Source of the DNA: Bacteroidales bacterium UBA2800
GTDB lineage: Bacteria > Bacteroidota > Bacteroidia > Bacteroidales > Paludibacteraceae
Direction of reading: 5' to 3'
DNA length: 58,086 nt
Assembly: GCA_002351925.1 (NCBI GenBank)
Contig: DEHM01000024.1
Location: 52,572 to 110,657, forward strand
Shown piece by piece: positions 45,657-54,667 of the stretch (positions within the stretch are counted from its first letter, which is position 1; every line of letters begins with the position of its first letter). The notes under the pieces are model-generated. The model was not told the origin of the DNA. It saw only the letters and a program-made list of their open reading frames with translations, and did no database searches. Position numbers and translations under genes: made by a program.

Positions 45657-45687
45657 CAAAGATACAGCTTTTTTTTGACATAAACAA
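45657..45687 (-). promoter_or_regulatory. Promoter of the 16-gene minus-strand run
   Basis: TTG (45687-45685), 20-nt spacer TTTATGTCAAAAAAAAGCTG and TATCTTTG (45664-45657). It precedes the galactanase and may drive everything down to 24404. Confidence 0.8.
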
Positions 45688-45724
45688 ATAAAAAAGAAAA
45701 AAAGAGAGAAATTCGCGCGCGGGC

Positions 45725-45755
45725 TTGCGTATATAAAAAAAAATGTGTACCTTTG
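45725..45755 (+). promoter_or_regulatory. Promoter of gdhA
   Basis: TTG 45725-45727, 20-nt spacer CGTATATAAAAAAAAATGTG and TACCTTTG 45748-45755, followed by a leader of about 45 nt. Divergent from the galactanase promoter, 38 bp away. Confidence 0.8.
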
Positions 45756-45804
45756 CGGCGTAATTTGGCTAAATGGGTGAAATCGAAAATAACATATTGC
45801 TTTT

Positions 45805-47160
45805 ATGGATAAACAGACACAGATGTATGTGGACGGCTTTATGGCCGATCTGATTAGAAAAAACCCGGGTGAGAGTGAGTTTCATCAGGCAGTTAGAGAA
45901 GTAGTGGAGAGTGTAGCTCCGATGATTATGGCCTATCCGTATCTGCGCGAGCAGAAAGTGATGGAGCGCATCGTAGAGCCGGAGCGCGTGATCATGTTCC
46001 GTGTGCCGTGGATGGATGACCAGGGGGGAGTGCAGATCAACCGCGGTTTCCGTGTGCAGATGAACAGCGCCATTGGCCCGTACAAAGGTGGTATCCGTTT
46101 TCACGCGAGTGTGAACCTGAGTATCATGAAGTTCCTGGCTTTCGAGCAGACTTTCAAGAATGCGCTGACAACCCTTCCGATGGGTGGCGCCAAGGGCGGA
46201 AGTGACTTCTCGCCGCGTGGCAAATCGGACGCCGAGGTAATGAGGTTCTGCCAGAGTTTCATGACCGAGTTGCAACGTCATATAGGAGCTGACACCGACG
46301 TGCCTGCCGGCGATATCGGTGTGGGTGGTCGAGAGATAGGCTATATGTTCGGTCAGTACAAACGCCTGCGCGATGAGTTCACCGGTACGTTGACCGGCAA
46401 GGGTCAGCAGTGGGGCGGCAGTCTGATGCGTCCGGAGGCTACGGGCTACGGTGCATGTTACTTCGCCGAGGCGATGTTGGCTACCCGCGGGGAGTCCTTC
46501 GAAGACAAACGCGTTTGTATCTCCGGCGCCGGTAACGTAGCGCAGTTTGCGGCACAGAAAGCCATGCGTCTGGGCGCAAAGGTGCTCACGCTGAGCGACA
46601 GCGACGGCTTCATCTACGATCCCGAAGGCCTGAACGAAGAGAAAATGGCGTACGTGTTCGAACTCAAGAACGTGCGCCGCGGACGTATCAAAGAGTACGT
46701 GAGCAAGTACCCGCAGGCACAGTATTTCCCCGGCGAGCGTCCTTGGCGTATCCCGTGTGACATCGCGATGCCGTGCGCTACCCAGAACGAGATCGAGAAA
46801 GCCGACGCAGAGAACCTGCTGAAGAACGGTTGCTTCTGCGTGACCGAAGGCGCCAACATGCCGAGTACGCCGGAAGCTATCTCGCTGTTCCAGGGTGCTA
46901 AGATACTCTACAGCCCGGGTAAGGCAAGTAATGCCGGTGGTGTGGCTACCAGCGGACTGGAGATGACCCAGAACTCGATGCGACTGAAATGGACAGCCGA
47001 GGAGGTGGATCAGCGTCTGCGTACCATCATGGCCGATATCCACGCAGCGTGCCTGAAATACGGCACGGAAGAAGACGGCTATATCAACTACGTGAAGGGC
47101 GCTAACATCGCCGGCTTTATGAAGGTGGCCAATTCGATGGTAGAACAAGGCTTAGTGTAA
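45805..47160 (+). CDS. gdhA: NADP-type glutamate dehydrogenase
   Basis: Interconverts 2-oxoglutarate plus ammonia and glutamate; the central ammonia-assimilating enzyme in Bacteroidales. The 451-residue protein has YKGGIRFHASVN, the catalytic-Lys motif LPMGGAKGGSDFSP, PAGDIGVGGREIGYM, and the Rossmann segment ISGAGNVAQFAAQ. Length and sequence fit the hexameric NADP-type enzyme. It has its own strong promoter, and the REC/PPDK fusion follows after 17 nt. Confidence 0.96.
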   Translation: MDKQTQMYVDGFMADLIRKNPGESEFHQAVREVVESVAPMIMAYPYLREQKVMERIVEPERVIMFRVPWMDDQGGVQINRGFRVQMNSAIGPYKGGIRFHASVNLSIMKFLAFEQTFKNALTTLPMGGAKGGSDFSPRGKSDAEVMRFCQSFMTELQRHIGADTDVPAGDIGVGGREIGYMFGQYKRLRDEFTGTLTGKGQQWGGSLMRPEATGYGACYFAEAMLATRGESFEDKRVCISGAGNVAQFAAQKAMRLGAKVLTLSDSDGFIYDPEGLNEEKMAYVFELKNVRRGRIKEYVSKYPQAQYFPGERPWRIPCDIAMPCATQNEIEKADAENLLKNGCFCVTEGANMPSTPEAISLFQGAKILYSPGKASNAGGVATSGLEMTQNSMRLKWTAEEVDQRLRTIMADIHAACLKYGTEEDGYINYVKGANIAGFMKVANSMVEQGLV

Positions 47161-47177
47161 GGGTCACAAGTTAGAGA

Positions 47178-50132
47178 ATGGAGCACAGTAATTATACATC
47201 GTTGATGGCGAAGCGCGTGAAGCGCATCCTGCTGGTGTGCAACAACTACGACAGTTTTGCGCTGGAGGAGGATGGACGCATCGACGTGCAGATTGCGCAA
47301 GAGTACGCAGAGCTGAACCTGAGTAATCCGCCGGCTATCACCCGTGCGGAGACGACGCGTGAGGCGCTGGAACTCATCGTAGAGCGTAAAGCCGCCAATA
47401 AGTTGCCGTTCGACCTTATCCTGACGATGTATAGTGCGGGCGAATTGGATGTGTTCGACTTTGCCAGAGAGGCGAAGATCCAGATGCCCCAGTGTCCGAT
47501 CGTGCTGCTCTCAGCCTTTAGCAAGGAGATATACCGTCGTATAGAGGCGCACGACCGCTCGGACATCGACTATGTCTTCAACTGGAACAACTCCACCGAC
47601 CTCATCATCGCCATCATCAAACTGATTGAGGACCGCATGAACGCGCCGCACGACGTGCTGGACGAGGGTGTGCGGGCCATCATGATAGTGGAGGACTCAG
47701 TGCGTTACTACTCGACCTACCTGCCGCTGATATACAAACTGCTGTTGGAGCAGAACAGTATCGCCATACGCGACGCGCTCAACGAGAAACAGCAGCTGCT
47801 GCGTAAGCGTGCGCGCCCGAAGATGCTGCTGGCAACCTGTTACGACGAGGCCGTAGAACTATATCAGCAGTACGGCAAGAACATGATCGGCGTGATCTCG
47901 GATATCGGTTTTGTGCTCCATAAAGGCGATCCGTCGTCGTCCGAGAAACTGGATGCGGGTATAGAGCTCTGCCGCCTGATACGCGAGGACAACCCGACGA
48001 TGCCGTTCCTCATGCAGAGTTCGCAGGAGTCGATGCGCTCGATTGCCAAGAAGCTGAACGTAGGCTTTGTGGTCAAGAAATCGAAGACGCTGACCCAGGA
48101 GGTGAGCGAGTACATAGAGAGGGAGTTCGGCTTCGGCGACTTCATCGCCCGCGACCCGCGTACGGGTAAGGAGATTGACCGCGCGAGTGACCTGGAGGGC
48201 TTCGAGCGTATCATCTCCACCATCAGCCCGGCCGCTTTCCGCCGTCTGAGCGACAACAACTACCTGAGTAAATGGCTCTTTGCACGCGGTCTGTTCTCCG
48301 TAGGCCGACCGGTGAGTGCGCTGAAGATACAAGACGATGCCGACATCGAGAACATCCGCCAACTCAATATCCGCCTCATCCACGACTACCGTATCAACCA
48401 GGCGCTGGGCGTGGTAGCCAAATACTCGAAGGAGAGCTACAACGACACCATCTGGTTCTGCCGTTGCGGCGACGGAGCCATGGGAGGCAAGGGTAGAGGA
48501 CTGGCGTTCCTGAACCACGTGCTGCAGAAAAACGACCTGTACGACCGCTGGGACAATATCCGTATCTTCGTGCCCCGCACGATGGTGCTGACGACGGAGT
48601 GGTTCGACCGCTTCATCCACGACAACGGCTTGCAGTACGTCATCAATGCCGACCTGAGCGACGAGGAGCTACTGAGTGAGTTTGTCTCGGCTGCGCTGCC
48701 TCTGGAGCTGCGCGACGCGCTGCGCCACTTTATCCGCGTGACCAACAAACCGATTGCCGTACGCTCGTCCAGCAAACTGGAAGACAGTTATTATCAGCCT
48801 TTTGCGGGTGTGTATAGCACCTACATGATACCCCATACCGAGAACGAGGACCAGCAGCTGCGACTGCTGAGCAAAGCCGTGAAATCGGTCTATGCGAGCG
48901 TCTATTATGCCGCCTCGCGTGGCTATATCACCTCTACTGGCAATGTGCTGAGCGAGGAGAAGATGGCTATCGTGCTGCAGGAGGTCTGCGGCGAACAGGA
49001 GGGCGACTATTTCTTCCCCGTCATCTCCGGTGTGGCACGCAGCGTCAATTTCTACCCGGTAGGCAAAGAGAAACCCGAAGACGGCATCGTAAAGGTGGCG
49101 TACGGTCTGGGCAAAGTGGTGGTGGACGGCGAACAGGTGTTGCGCTTCAGTCCCCGCTATCCGAAGAACGTGCTGCAGACTTCGACCGTCGATCTGGCCA
49201 TGCGGGAGACGCAGCAGAGTATGTTGGCACTCTCGCTCAGCCCTGATAAATTCAAGACTTCGATAGACGATGCCGTCAACCTGGAGCGCTTCCCGATACA
49301 TGAGTGCGGACAGTTTGAGAGCCTGAAAATGGTGGCTTCTACTTACGACCGCGAAAACATGCGTATCGTCGACTCCTGCTATCCCGACGGACCGCGTATC
49401 GTCACGTTCGCCCCGCAGCTGAAGTTCAACACCTTCCCCCTGGCCGATATCATCAAGCAACTGCTCGAGATGGCGGAACAGGAGATCAAGTGTCCCGTGG
49501 AGATTGAGTTTGCTGTCAACCTGGAGCGTGAGCCGCAGATCTTCCACGTGCTGCAGATACGGCCTATCTCGGCCGACAGCCTGAACGCGAAAGTGGAGTG
49601 GGACAAGATAGACGAGACGGGTGCTCTGCTGCGTAGCGGCAATGCGCTGGGCATTGGGCAGATAGAGGACGTACGCGATATCATCTACCTGCGTCGCGAC
49701 ACCTTTGATATTCTGCGCACGCGCGAGATGGCGGAGACAATCCGTCAACTCAACCAGAAACTGCGTCAGGAGGGTAGGCAATACCTGCTGATAGGCTACG
49801 GCCGTTGGGGCTCGCAGATTCCGACGCTGGGCGTGCCGGTGCAGTGGAGCGATATTAGCGAAGCTAAAGCAATAGCCGAATGTAGTCTGGAGAACTTCCG
49901 CATCGAGCCTTCGCAGGGTAGCCACTTCTTCCAGAACATGACCTCGTTCAACGTGGGCTATATGAATATCGACCCGTGGGCGAGGGCGGACGACAAGTTG
50001 GACATAGAGGCGCTGGACGCGCTGCCGGCCGTAGAGGAGACCGAACTGGTGCGCCACGTGCGTTTGGACAAACCGCTGGAGATGTATGTAGACGGGTTTG
50101 CGAGCAAAGCTCTCGTTAAACGAGTCAACTAG
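47178..50132 (+). CDS. Receiver-domain / PPDK ATP-grasp fusion protein
   Basis: A 984-residue protein. Residues about 15-155 resemble a receiver domain without the phospho-acceptor (LILTMYSAGE where Asp is expected). Residues about 165-315 look like an intact receiver: IVEDS acidic pair, GVISDIGF with the candidate phospho-Asp, and VVKKS with the conserved Lys. Residues about 430-830 match the ATP-grasp PPDK_N domain (GDGAMGGKGRGLAFL, IAVRSSSKLEDSYYQPFAG, FHVLQIRPI). The C-terminal 150 residues include GYGRWGSQIPTLGVPVQW and EPSQGSHFFQNMTS. The phosphohistidine (GGxxSHxAI) and TIM-barrel domains of true PEP synthases are absent. Co-transcribed with gdhA; function unknown, possibly signalling linked to nitrogen/carbon state (inference). 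Confidence 0.8.
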   Translation: MEHSNYTSLMAKRVKRILLVCNNYDSFALEEDGRIDVQIAQEYAELNLSNPPAITRAETTREALELIVERKAANKLPFDLILTMYSAGELDVFDFAREAKIQMPQCPIVLLSAFSKEIYRRIEAHDRSDIDYVFNWNNSTDLIIAIIKLIEDRMNAPHDVLDEGVRAIMIVEDSVRYYSTYLPLIYKLLLEQNSIAIRDALNEKQQLLRKRARPKMLLATCYDEAVELYQQYGKNMIGVISDIGFVLHKGDPSSSEKLDAGIELCRLIREDNPTMPFLMQSSQESMRSIAKKLNVGFVVKKSKTLTQEVSEYIEREFGFGDFIARDPRTGKEIDRASDLEGFERIISTISPAAFRRLSDNNYLSKWLFARGLFSVGRPVSALKIQDDADIENIRQLNIRLIHDYRINQALGVVAKYSKESYNDTIWFCRCGDGAMGGKGRGLAFLNHVLQKNDLYDRWDNIRIFVPRTMVLTTEWFDRFIHDNGLQYVINADLSDEELLSEFVSAALPLELRDALRHFIRVTNKPIAVRSSSKLEDSYYQPFAGVYSTYMIPHTENEDQQLRLLSKAVKSVYASVYYAASRGYITSTGNVLSEEKMAIVLQEVCGEQEGDYFFPVISGVARSVNFYPVGKEKPEDGIVKVAYGLGKVVVDGEQVLRFSPRYPKNVLQTSTVDLAMRETQQSMLALSLSPDKFKTSIDDAVNLERFPIHECGQFESLKMVASTYDRENMRIVDSCYPDGPRIVTFAPQLKFNTFPLADIIKQLLEMAEQEIKCPVEIEFAVNLEREPQIFHVLQIRPISADSLNAKVEWDKIDETGALLRSGNALGIGQIEDVRDIIYLRRDTFDILRTREMAETIRQLNQKLRQEGRQYLLIGYGRWGSQIPTLGVPVQWSDISEAKAIAECSLENFRIEPSQGSHFFQNMTSFNVGYMNIDPWARADDKLDIEALDALPAVEETELVRHVRLDKPLEMYVDGFASKALVKRVN

Positions 50133-50159
50133 AAGACTAATATACTAGACAACTAGAAA
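50128..50159 (+). repeat. Octamer tandem repeat before the Na/Pi cotransporter gene
   Basis: ACTAGAAG, ACTAATAT, ACTAGACA, ACTAGAAA span the stop codon of the fusion gene and fill the gap before the ATG at 50169. Confidence 0.6.
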
Positions 50160-50168
50160 TTTTATTAT

Positions 50169-51875
50169 ATGACACTGGTATTACAAATTATCACGCTGAT
50201 CGGTTCCGTTGCGATGCTGATGTACGGACTGAAAGTGATGTCTGAAGGCCTGCAAAAGATGGCCGGTAGCACGTTGAGCAATGTGCTGGGTACGATGACC
50301 ACAAACCGCTTCTCTGGCGTGTTGACGGGTTCGTTTATCACGGCAGCCGTACAATCGTCTACGGCGACGACGGTGATGACGGTTAGTTTTGTGTCGGCAG
50401 GCATCTTGAGTCTGGCGCAGGCTATCTCCGTCATCATGGGTGCCAATATCGGTACGACGTTCACGGCGTGGATCATGGTGCTGGGCGGCGGCTCGTTCGA
50501 CTTGCGACTGATTGTCTACACTGCTATCGTGCTGGCCGTAGCGCTTATCTACACCAAGAAAAATGCCAACCTGGGCGATTTCCTGATGGGTCTTTCGTTG
50601 TTGCTGCTCGGTCTGACGACGCTGAAGATCAACGCCACGGAGATGCATCTGGACCAGATGCAGCCGGTACGCAACTTCTTCATGGCGACCAGCAGTTGGG
50701 GCTACGGCAGCTATTTCCTCTACTTGCTGGTAGGCGGTATACTGACCTTTGCTGTACAGAGTTCGGCGGCCATCATGGCTATTACCATGACGCTCTGCTC
50801 GACGCACGTCTTGCCGCTCGACATGGGTATCTCGCTCGTCTTGGGTGAGAATATCGGTACTACTATCACATCCAATATCGTGGCGCTGTCGGCTTCGGTA
50901 CAGGCCAGACGTGCGGCCATGGCGCACCTGGTGTTCAACCTGTTCGGCGTAGTATGGGTGCTCTGCGTGTTCCGCTGGTTTGTCGGGACGGTGTGCCGTG
51001 TGTGGGGGGTAGCATTTGAGCCCGGTGTGCCGAGCGAGGTGTCGCCCGACAAACTGAACGCCATACTGGCTACATTCCACACGGCGTTCAACGTGCTCAA
51101 CACCTGTATCCTCATCGGTTTTATCCCCTTGCTGGAGAAGCTGGTGATGATTATTATCCCGTCGAAGCCGGAACAGAAGGATACCGACAGCCAGTTGCGT
51201 TTCATCTCCGGTGGTTTGATGTCTACATCCGAGTTGTCTATCCTGCAGGCGTGGAAAGAGGTGCACATGTTCTCCGTACGTGCCCAGCGAATGATAGGTA
51301 TGGTGCACGACCTCTACTACGAGGAGGACACGACGCAGTTCACCAAGATCTACAGCCGTATCGAGAAATACGAGGGTATATGCGACCGTATGGAATATGA
51401 GATAGCGCAATACCTGAACGCCGTAGCCGACGGACGTCTGTCCGACCAGTCGAAGCACGAGGTGCACAAGATGTTGCGTATCGTCAGCGAGCTGGAGTCG
51501 GTGGGTGATGCCAACTTCAACCTCTCGCGCTATATCAAGCATAAACACGACGCGCAGATGAAGTTCACCGAGGAGCAGGATAAGAACGTCGAGATGATGA
51601 TCTATCTGGTGACGGGTGCACAGACCAAGATGGTGGAAGCCCTCGAGCGCGTGAATATCAGCCAGGATGAGTTCCTCGAGATGACCAATATGGAGAACGA
51701 GATCAACAACTTCCGCGACGAACTCAAGAACCGCAACATGCAGGCCATCACCGACAAGGAATACGACTACTCAACTGGCGTCAACTACATGGATATCATC
51801 CTCGAACTCGAGAAGATGGCCGACTATGTCATCAATGTGGATGAGGCGGTGTATGAGCATAAACACGATAAATAA
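50169..51875 (+). CDS. Na+/phosphate cotransporter with PhoU-like domain
   Basis: A 568-residue inner-membrane protein of the Na/Pi-cotransporter (NptA/YjbB) family. Two inverted repeats carry the diagnostic motifs: QSSTATTVM and GANIGTT in the first, QSSAAIMAITM and GENIGTT in the second. About eight membrane helices are followed by a PhoU-like cytoplasmic helical domain (residues about 350-560). It moves phosphate coupled to sodium; the direction (uptake or export) is not decided by sequence. A VTC-type protein, possibly polyphosphate-related, lies about 4 kb away. Confidence 0.9.
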   Translation: MTLVLQIITLIGSVAMLMYGLKVMSEGLQKMAGSTLSNVLGTMTTNRFSGVLTGSFITAAVQSSTATTVMTVSFVSAGILSLAQAISVIMGANIGTTFTAWIMVLGGGSFDLRLIVYTAIVLAVALIYTKKNANLGDFLMGLSLLLLGLTTLKINATEMHLDQMQPVRNFFMATSSWGYGSYFLYLLVGGILTFAVQSSAAIMAITMTLCSTHVLPLDMGISLVLGENIGTTITSNIVALSASVQARRAAMAHLVFNLFGVVWVLCVFRWFVGTVCRVWGVAFEPGVPSEVSPDKLNAILATFHTAFNVLNTCILIGFIPLLEKLVMIIIPSKPEQKDTDSQLRFISGGLMSTSELSILQAWKEVHMFSVRAQRMIGMVHDLYYEEDTTQFTKIYSRIEKYEGICDRMEYEIAQYLNAVADGRLSDQSKHEVHKMLRIVSELESVGDANFNLSRYIKHKHDAQMKFTEEQDKNVEMMIYLVTGAQTKMVEALERVNISQDEFLEMTNMENEINNFRDELKNRNMQAITDKEYDYSTGVNYMDIILELEKMADYVINVDEAVYEHKHDK

Positions 51876-51895
51876 TGTATAATGTTTAACGTTTA
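51875..51895 (+). repeat. Heptamer tandem repeat before the SIMPL gene
   Basis: ATGTATA, ATGTTTA, ACGTTTA, ending 5 nt before the ATG. The same ATGTTTA unit, in the sense of the gene, precedes the DUF4956 gene (55429-55463). Confidence 0.6.
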
Positions 51896-51900
51896 GAGAT

Positions 51901-52590
51901 ATGAAGAATAATATTTGGGCAGGCGCATTGATCGCCTTGGGAATCATGTTCGGTGGATGGTATATCTACCTGGGAATGAGTAAGTTTGCTAACAAAGACC
52001 GAGCGGTGACCGTGAAGGGTCTGAGCACGCGTGAGGTGGAGGCTGACCACGCTGTGTGGCCGCTGTCCTACGGATGGAACGGCAACGATCTGCCGAGTCT
52101 GTATGCCCAACTGGAGAACGTGACGGCGCGCGTGAAGAAACACCTGCTGTCGCTTGGTTTTGATGAGGCCGATATCCGTCAGGGCAGTATCACCGTGAGC
52201 GACAACTGGTCGGACTACTACGGCAACCATCGTCCGGAGTATAAGTACACGCTCAGCACGTCGCTTATCGTCAGCACCGACAAGGTGCAGCTGGTCGTGA
52301 GCAGCCAGGGCAAAGAGGCCGAGCTGCTCAAGGAGGGCATCATCGTCAAGACCGAGCGTTGGAATCTGGACTACCAGTACAACGGTCTGCCGGAGCTCAA
52401 GCCGCTCATGATCGAGGAGGCTACCCAGAACGCACGCGCCGTGGCGCAGAAGTTCGCCGAGGATGCCAAGTGCTCGCTGGGTAGTATACGCCGTGCAAGC
52501 CAAGGCCAGTTCAGCATCGAGAACGATGAGTACCAGCCTTGGGTAAAACGCGTACGTGTCGTAACGACCGTAGACTATATTCTTGATTAG
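51901..52590 (+). CDS. SIMPL (DUF541) domain protein
   Basis: A 229-residue protein with an N-terminal anchor or signal (IWAGALIALGIMFGGWYIYLG) and a SIMPL domain: VTVKGLSTREVEADHAVWPLSY at its start, then the VTARVKKHLLSLGFDEADI helix and RVRVVTTVDYIL at the end. The domain occurs in periplasmic or membrane-linked proteins of unclear role. Last gene of the gdhA run; its stop overlaps the convergent SDR stop by 4 nt with no visible terminator. Confidence 0.85.
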   Translation: MKNNIWAGALIALGIMFGGWYIYLGMSKFANKDRAVTVKGLSTREVEADHAVWPLSYGWNGNDLPSLYAQLENVTARVKKHLLSLGFDEADIRQGSITVSDNWSDYYGNHRPEYKYTLSTSLIVSTDKVQLVVSSQGKEAELLKEGIIVKTERWNLDYQYNGLPELKPLMIEEATQNARAVAQKFAEDAKCSLGSIRRASQGQFSIENDEYQPWVKRVRVVTTVDYILD

Positions 52591-53366
52591 AACCAGCCTA
52601 AGCGGCGAATAAGCCGCAAGAGGCACGTCGGAATCAACAAGATGATGAAGCACAGTACCCGCCAGAAGATGGTGGGTATTGTCGTCTTAGCCCGTCCGCG
52701 GAAGAGCGCACGCAGCGCACGGCGAACGAGGGTCTCCGGGCTCACGATGATACCGAGGCACTTGCCTATCTTGGTATAGACGGGCTTGATGTTGTAGAGT
52801 CCGGTATCTACCGCACCGGGGCTGACGTCGGTGACGTGGACACCGTATTTGCGCAACTCGATATGCAGGGCGCGGGTGAAATGGCTGAGGAACGCCTTGG
52901 TGCCGCCATAGGTACCCAGACGCTGTGCCGCCATCTTGCTCGTCACCGAGCACACGTTGAGGATATAGCCCTTTCCGCGCTCACGCATCTCCTGACCGAA
53001 GAGGTAGCAGAGCATGGCTGGCGTGTACATGTGCAGGTTCATGATAAGGCTGGTGAAGCCCTCGCTGTCGTCCAGGATGTCCTTGTCGTGATAGACGCCG
53101 GCGTTGTTGACCAGCACCTCTATCTCCAGTTCGTGCGTGCGCGTGTATTCATATAGTTCGCGCGCAGACGACTGTTGTCCCAAGTCCATCACCAATCCGA
53201 TAATCGTTAGTTGAGGATCTATTTTCGAAACTTCCTTGGCGGCGTCGTGAATCTCCGGTACGTTGCTGACCATCAGCAGGTTATACCCGCGTTGCGCCAG
53301 CTGGCGGGCGAACTCCAGACCCATGCCCGACGAGGCTCCTGTTACTAAAGCAAAATGTGGCTTCAT
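52587..53366 (-). CDS. Short-chain dehydrogenase/reductase with C-terminal membrane segment
   Basis: A 259-residue SDR: cofactor motif TGASSGMGLEFA, NNAGVY, catalytic Ser in NVCSVTSKMA and YxxxK in TYGGTKAF. The C-terminus is hydrophobic (VLCFIILLIPTCLLRLIRRL), suggesting attachment to the inner membrane. It resembles SDRs of the DltE/YqjQ kind; substrate unknown. Transcribed from a promoter overlapping that of the aminotransferase. Confidence 0.88.
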   Translation of the reverse strand: MKPHFALVTGASSGMGLEFARQLAQRGYNLLMVSNVPEIHDAAKEVSKIDPQLTIIGLVMDLGQQSSARELYEYTRTHELEIEVLVNNAGVYHDKDILDDSEGFTSLIMNLHMYTPAMLCYLFGQEMRERGKGYILNVCSVTSKMAAQRLGTYGGTKAFLSHFTRALHIELRKYGVHVTDVSPGAVDTGLYNIKPVYTKIGKCLGIIVSPETLVRRALRALFRGRAKTTIPTIFWRVLCFIILLIPTCLLRLIRRLGWF

Positions 53367-53390
53367 TGCTATTAACTCTTAAAAACGCTG

Positions 53391-53421
53391 CAAAAATACG
53401 AAAATATTTTGATATATGCAA
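53391..53421 (-). promoter_or_regulatory. Promoter of the SDR gene
   Basis: Minus-strand TTG (53421-53419), 20-nt spacer CATATATCAAAATATTTTCG and TATTTTTG (53398-53391). It shares bases 53409-53421 with the divergent promoter. Confidence 0.75.
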
Positions 53422-53438
53422 AAAATGTAGTAATTTTG
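53409..53438 (+). promoter_or_regulatory. Promoter of the aminotransferase gene
   Basis: TTG 53409-53411, 19-nt spacer and TAATTTTG 53431-53438. The two divergent promoters overlap over TTGATATATGCAA, with each -33 element inside the spacer of the other. Confidence 0.75.
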
Positions 53439-53458
53439 CACCGCAAAATTGTTAGATT

Positions 53459-54652
53459 ATGGAAATCAGTTTACGTGCTCAATCGATGCCGGAGAGCCCT
53501 ATTCGTAAGTTGGCCAAGTATGCCGACGAGGCGAAACTGGCGGGCATCCATGTGTATCACCTCAATATCGGTCAGCCGGATATCAAGACGCCGCCACAGG
53601 CGCTGGAGGCTGTCAAGTCCTTCGGTACGGATATCCTGGAGTACTCGCCATCCCAGGGCTTGAAGTCGCTCCGCACCAAGATGGTGAGCTATTATGCCGA
53701 CTACGGCATCGACCTCTCGCCCGACGAGATCATCATCACGGCCGGCGGCTCGGAGGCGATTATGTTCGCCTATATGAGTTGTCTGAATCCCGGCGACGAG
53801 ATCATCGTGACCGACCCGAGTTACGCCAACTATATGGCGTTCGCTATCTCGGCCGGCGCGGTTGTCAAGAGCGTGAAGACGCGTATCGAGAACGGCTTTA
53901 AGTTGCCGCCGGTGGAGGAGTTTGAGAAGCAGATTACGACTAAGACGCGTGCCATCCTGATTTGCAACCCCAACAACCCGACGGGTTATCTGTACACCAA
54001 GCAGGAGATGCGCCAGATACGCGACCTGGTGAAGAAATACAACCTCTACCTCATCTCCGATGAGGTTTACCGTGAGTTCATCTATACCAAGTCGCCGTAT
54101 ATCTCTGCCTGCCACCTGGAGGGAATTGAGGAGAACGTGGTGCTGGTCGACAGCGTGTCGAAGCGCTACTCGGAGTGCGGTATCCGTATCGGCGCACTCA
54201 TCACGAAGAACAAAGCCGTACGAGAGGCGGTCATGAAGTTCTGCCAGGCGCGTCTCAGTCCGCCTTTGTTCGGTCAGATTGTCGCCGAGGCCAGCCTCTC
54301 GACACCCGAAGAGTATATGCAGGAGGTGTACGACGAGTATCTGGGCCGCCGTAATTTCCTGATCGACCAGCTCAACCAGATACCCGGTGTGTTTGCGCCG
54401 GCGCCTACGGGAGCCTTCTATGTCATGGTGCAACTGCCGGTAGACGATACCGAGAAGTTCTGCAAGTGGTGTCTCACCGACTTCCAGTATGAGGGCGCAA
54501 CCGTAATGATGGCGCCCGGCACGGGTTTCTATACCAATCCCGAAGACGGACGCCACCAAGTGCGTATGGCCTATGTGCTCAACAAGGAGGACCTCGCCCG
54601 GGCGATGGTCGTGCTGCGCAAGGCGCTGGAAACCTATAACGCGCAGAAATAG
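53459..54652 (+). CDS. Class I/II pyridoxal-phosphate aminotransferase (aspartate-type)
   Basis: A 397-residue fold-type I aminotransferase. HLNIGQPDIKTP, ITAGGSEAIMFA, CNPNNPTGY, SDEVYREF, the PLP-binding Lys in VDSVSKRYSECGIRIGA and the Arg near the C-terminus (RHQVRMAYVL) that binds the substrate carboxylate. Likely an aspartate or broad-specificity aminotransferase; the exact substrate is undecided. The leader is only about 14 nt. Monocistronic, ending 15 bp before the convergent DUF4956 gene. Confidence 0.92.
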   Translation: MEISLRAQSMPESPIRKLAKYADEAKLAGIHVYHLNIGQPDIKTPPQALEAVKSFGTDILEYSPSQGLKSLRTKMVSYYADYGIDLSPDEIIITAGGSEAIMFAYMSCLNPGDEIIVTDPSYANYMAFAISAGAVVKSVKTRIENGFKLPPVEEFEKQITTKTRAILICNPNNPTGYLYTKQEMRQIRDLVKKYNLYLISDEVYREFIYTKSPYISACHLEGIEENVVLVDSVSKRYSECGIRIGALITKNKAVREAVMKFCQARLSPPLFGQIVAEASLSTPEEYMQEVYDEYLGRRNFLIDQLNQIPGVFAPAPTGAFYVMVQLPVDDTEKFCKWCLTDFQYEGATVMMAPGTGFYTNPEDGRHQVRMAYVLNKEDLARAMVVLRKALETYNAQK

Positions 54653-54667
54653 CGCGCTATAGGTCGC

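Noticed and set aside
45631..45804. Extra small gene between galactanase and gdhA
   Set aside because: Only divergent promoters and AT-rich leader sequence; no plausible frame.
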